Assembly (NCBI GenBank): GCA_913009475.1
Contig: CAJVYJ010000122.1
Span: 1-6,104 of the forward strand
Direction: 5' to 3'
Source: an uncultured Actinomycetes bacterium
Lineage (GTDB): Bacteria; Actinomycetota; Aquicultoria; CAJVYJ01
DNA length: 6,104 bases
In this document: in pieces, positions 4,631 to 6,104 of the stretch
How positions within the stretch are numbered: position 1 is the stretch's first letter
Layout of the letters: every line of letters begins with the position of its first letter
Position numbers and translations under genes: made by a program
Notes under the pieces: model-generated
Databases searched by the model: none
The model's input: the letters and a program-made list of their open reading frames with translations, nothing else
What the model was told of the DNA's origin: nothing

Positions 4631-4704
4631 GGATATTATAGTACGGGGGATGGGGAAAGGTAAGGATTAATACAAAGTGAGACTGATTATTACAGACGGC
4701 CGGT
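4631..4704 (+). repeat. 74-base segment bounded by 8-bp direct repeats within the right repeat
   Basis: CGGCCGGT ends the 35-nt repeat at 4623-4630 and recurs at 4697-4704. The left copy of the repeat has this octamer once, followed directly by the sequence found here after 4704. So the segment was either inserted with an 8-bp target duplication or lost from the left copy by recombination between octamers. Its ends are not inverted repeats. Confidence 0.5.
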
Positions 4705-4866
4705 AAAAAAAGAGAAGGTGTCCGAATGCGTGATTGTGAGTTCTATCGCAAGTCAAGATGGTAGATAGGAGAGACGGGTGACGTTAAATGCGAATCGGGA
4801 AATGAGTAGCCGCAAAGCTTGCTTTGCCTGTGAGTAATTTACAGTATCTCGCGGGGTACGTGAATC

Positions 4867-4939
4867 TGAGAACATGTGAATTTCATCTGCCCGCCATGAG
4901 AGGTGCATGTTCGTATTTAAAAACTCTCATGTCTCATGC
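4867..4939 (+). repeat. Palindromic element, copy 1
   Basis: 73 bases sharing about 80% of aligned positions with 5242-5313 in direct orientation. Outer arms TGAGAACATG and CATGT-CTCA face each other, with one base missing on the right. Blocks TGAGAACATGTGAATT, GCCATGAGA and CTCTCATGT are shared by both copies. Confidence 0.75.
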
Positions 4940-5055
4940 GCACATGCTCTGCAGTTTGCCGTCATTCTCAGCTTGACTTCCGAATCCAGGTTAAGAGGTG
5001 CATTGGTAAATATTAAAAGACACGGTTGGCTGTGGATCCCAAAATTAACTTAATT

Positions 5056-5100
5056 CCGGTGCCAGCCCTTTAGATCAACTTTAAGAAGGACTGGCTTCGG
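5056..5100. repeat. Imperfect hairpin with 15-nt arms
   Basis: CCGGTGCCAGCCCTT (5056-5070) pairs with AAGGACTGGCTTCGG (5086-5100): 12 Watson-Crick pairs, one G-U and two mismatches, around a 15-base loop. No T-tract follows, so it does not look like a terminator. Confidence 0.5.
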
Positions 5101-5239
5101 TCTAATGCTATCGGGGATGACAAACGTCGGAAAATGATGGGATTAGCAGTAAAACACAGACCGGCAATGCCAGTTAAGAGGGGCGTAAAAAGAATTGAAC
5201 ATGAGATTCAGTGCTTGCGCACTTCATGCAGTACATGAA

Positions 5240-5313
5240 CATGAGAACATGTGAATTACGTCTGACTGCCATGAGACCGCATGGTCGCATTTAGAGCTCT
5301 CATGTTCTCATGC
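5240..5313 (+). repeat. Palindromic element, copy 2
   Basis: The better-preserved copy. Perfect 12-bp outer arms CATGAGAACATG (5240-5251) and CATGTTCTCATG (5301-5312) enclose a second hairpin, CCATG/CATGG (5269-5273 and 5280-5284). A further partial palindrome with CATGA/TCATG ends lies just upstream (5200-5228). The repeated CATG words give a cluster of self-complementary sites. Confidence 0.75.
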
Positions 5314-5315
5314 TC

Positions 5316-5334
5316 TGGCCGCCAAAGGCGGCCA
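5316..5334. repeat. Perfect GC-rich hairpin
   Basis: TGGCCGCC-AAA-GGCGGCCA: a perfect 8-bp stem with a 3-base loop, immediately after palindromic element 2. There is no T-tract on either strand, so a factor-independent terminator is unlikely. Confidence 0.6.
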
Positions 5335-5384
5335 TGGGCCTTATTGGATAAGCTTCGAACAGTCATTATCTCTTAGAGTCGATA

Positions 5385-5405
5385 CCCCAATAGCTTGCTG
5401 CGGGG
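5385..5405. repeat. Decayed REP-like palindrome
   Basis: CCCC-AAT-AGC-TT-GCT-GC-GGGG looks like a mutated version of a perfect CCCCGCAGC/GCTGCGGGG stem. The flanks GATA and TTGTTCA fit a dispersed palindrome I remember from several bacterial genomes; that link is memory, not a search. It lies downstream of the DUF6941 gene. Confidence 0.35.
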
Positions 5406-5483
5406 TTGTTCATCTGGATTTATAGGAAATAAACTAATTAATTTTTTAGAACAAATCAGAATTTTTTATAATCTGCCGCGTTT

Positions 5484-5888
5484 CTACATATTTACTGAAT
5501 GTACATTGGTTGCTATAGCAATATTATAATGGTCTAACTCTTTTTCTTTGCAAAATAAAGCGAATCTCATTATTCCAGTTTTTGATATATTTAAACCATT
5601 TATTGTAACAATCAATCGGCTTCTTTTTTTACCCTTAAAATCTAGCTTAACATCAAAATTATTAATCTGTTCATTATCTATTTTTATTTTAAGATCGCAG
5701 GAAATTATTTCCGGGTCGCTCTTAGATTTTTCAAGGTTTAAAATACAAACTATTCTTGGAAAAATAAAAGGAAATTTAATATTTTTGTCGGGTGCCATTT
5801 CCTCAATAATATTAAATACTGTTAAATTGTTTGTGGCTTGATCAATGACGGCACCTTCAGAACAAAGCATAAATAATGATTTAGGCAT
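5484..5888 (-). CDS. DUF6941 family protein of unknown function
   Basis: A complete 134-residue protein. The opening MPKSLFMLCSEGAVIDQATNNLTVFNIIEEM, followed by FPFIFPRIVCILNLEK, matches my memory of the DUF6941 family: short proteins starting with a hydrophobic strand, a conserved D-x-x-(T/S)-N-x-(L/V)-(T/S)-x-(F/I)-N-I-(I/V)-(E/S) stretch and an FPF...PR motif. The role is unknown. No signal peptide or membrane segment is present, so it is probably cytoplasmic; the alternating strands suggest a beta-sandwich. ATG 5888 follows AAAGGAT by about 6 bases. It sits 12 bases after the stop of the preceding partial gene, so the two probably share a transcript. The gene is clearly more AT-rich than the nucleotidyltransferase operon. 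Confidence 0.75.
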   Translation of the reverse strand: MPKSLFMLCSEGAVIDQATNNLTVFNIIEEMAPDKNIKFPFIFPRIVCILNLEKSKSDPEIISCDLKIKIDNEQINNFDVKLDFKGKKRSRLIVTINGLNISKTGIMRFALFCKEKELDHYNIAIATNVHSVNM

Positions 5889-5900
5889 GACTATCCTTTC

Positions 5901-6082
5901 TTAAAGATTAACAACAATTCTCTCTTGATTGTTGTAATGTTTATTATCTAATGTCATAACAGATATTTCTGGCTGTTTAAGTGCAATTACATTGTCATAA
6001 TTATTTGAATAATCACTAATGCCATTGTTTTTATAAGGTTTTTCTGAAATCTTTGCTCTATAACCTAATACATGAAGAAAAT
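5901..6082 (-). CDS. 3' end of an unidentified gene upstream of the DUF6941 gene
   Basis: An open frame enters from the right end and runs 59 codons to TAA 5901. It reads LGYRAKISEKPYKNNG, later VIALKQPEISVMTLDNKHY, and ends ERIVVNL. No family is recognised. It is supported as coding by the lack of stops in very AT-rich sequence, the 12-base gap to the next ribosome-bound start, and the same strand. Bases beyond 6082 belong to the adapter and must not be translated. The product could be an unknown partner of the DUF6941 protein. Confidence 0.55.
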
Positions 6083-6104
6083 AGATCGGAAGAGCGTCGT
6101 GTAG
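6083..6104 (+). other. Illumina TruSeq adapter sequence (artefact)
   Basis: The final 22 bases begin AGATCGGAAGAGC, the well-known common stem of TruSeq adapters, and continue with GTCGTGTAG, which matches the adapter found on one read end. The genomic sequence stops at or just before 6082. This is untrimmed library sequence assembled onto the contig end. Confidence 0.97.

Larger units (their letters stand above)
4547..5483. other. Long gene-free region rich in palindromes
   Basis: Over 900 bases with no supportable gene on either strand. It contains the right copy of the 35-nt repeat, a 74-base segment bounded by 8-bp repeats, and a row of hairpins: GCAAAGC-TT-GCTTTGC at 4812-4827, palindromic elements at 4867-4939 and 5242-5313, a 15-nt-arm stem at 5056-5100, AGTGC-TTGC-GCACT at 5210-5223, a perfect 8-bp stem at 5316-5334, and a decayed C4/G4 palindrome at 5385-5405. 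It is either a graveyard of small palindromic elements or holds a large structured RNA. I recognise no known RNA family in it. Confidence 0.55.

Noticed and set aside
4605..4830. Group II intron starting at GTGCGGCC
   Set aside because: The start resembles GUGYG, but no domain V-like hairpin or reverse transcriptase follows.
4860..5320. CRISPR array
   Set aside because: Only two diverged copies separated by about 300 bases; no regular spacing.

Overview
The window looks like a contig end from a bacterial short-read (probably metagenomic) assembly. It has moderate to low GC, compact operons with Shine-Dalgarno sites, and dispersed palindromic repeats. The last 22 bases match the start of the Illumina TruSeq adapter and are not biological. 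The host cannot be named from the proteins. The GC-rich palindrome near 1 kb is of a type I associate with uncultured Chloroflexota (Dehalococcoidia) and similar genomes, but that is a weak recollection.

Layout from left to right: (1) 1-826, minus strand: most of the ATPase subunit of an ABC-2 type exporter, with its C-terminus off the left edge. (2) 827-1476: a gene-free, hairpin-rich stretch with a G-quadruplex-type motif and one copy of a 35-nt repeat. (3) 1477-1993, plus: a Phd/YefM antitoxin and RelE/ParE toxin operon with its own promoter. (4) 2250-2677, plus: a hicB-hicA operon flanked by about 50-nt direct repeats. (5) 3079-3207, minus: the 3' stub of a PIN-domain toxin gene. (6) 3332-4512, minus: an HTH regulator overlapping a DUF6036-like nucleotidyltransferase by ATGA, which looks like a toxin-antitoxin or defence pair. 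(7) 4513-5483: almost 1 kb without genes, containing the second, inverted copy of the 35-nt repeat, a duplicated palindromic element and many hairpins. (8) 5484-6082, minus: a DUF6941-type gene preceded by the tail of another gene that runs into the adapter.

The main theme is an accumulation of small toxin-antitoxin-like modules: two intact type II pairs, one PIN remnant and one HTH/nucleotidyltransferase pair. They lie between two inverted copies (33/35 identical) of a GC-rich repeat at 1111-1145 and 4596-4630. Inside this 3.5-kb interval two further repeat families recur in direct orientation around the modules, in the order B - relE pair - A - hicBA - A - B, as if modules were added or lost by recombination between short repeats. 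No transposase, integrase or reverse transcriptase is visible. The mobile-island interpretation therefore rests on repeat geometry alone. The best candidates for undescribed biology are the HTH/nucleotidyltransferase operon with its 21-bp-spaced operator-like repeats, and the repeat-bounded toxin-antitoxin island.
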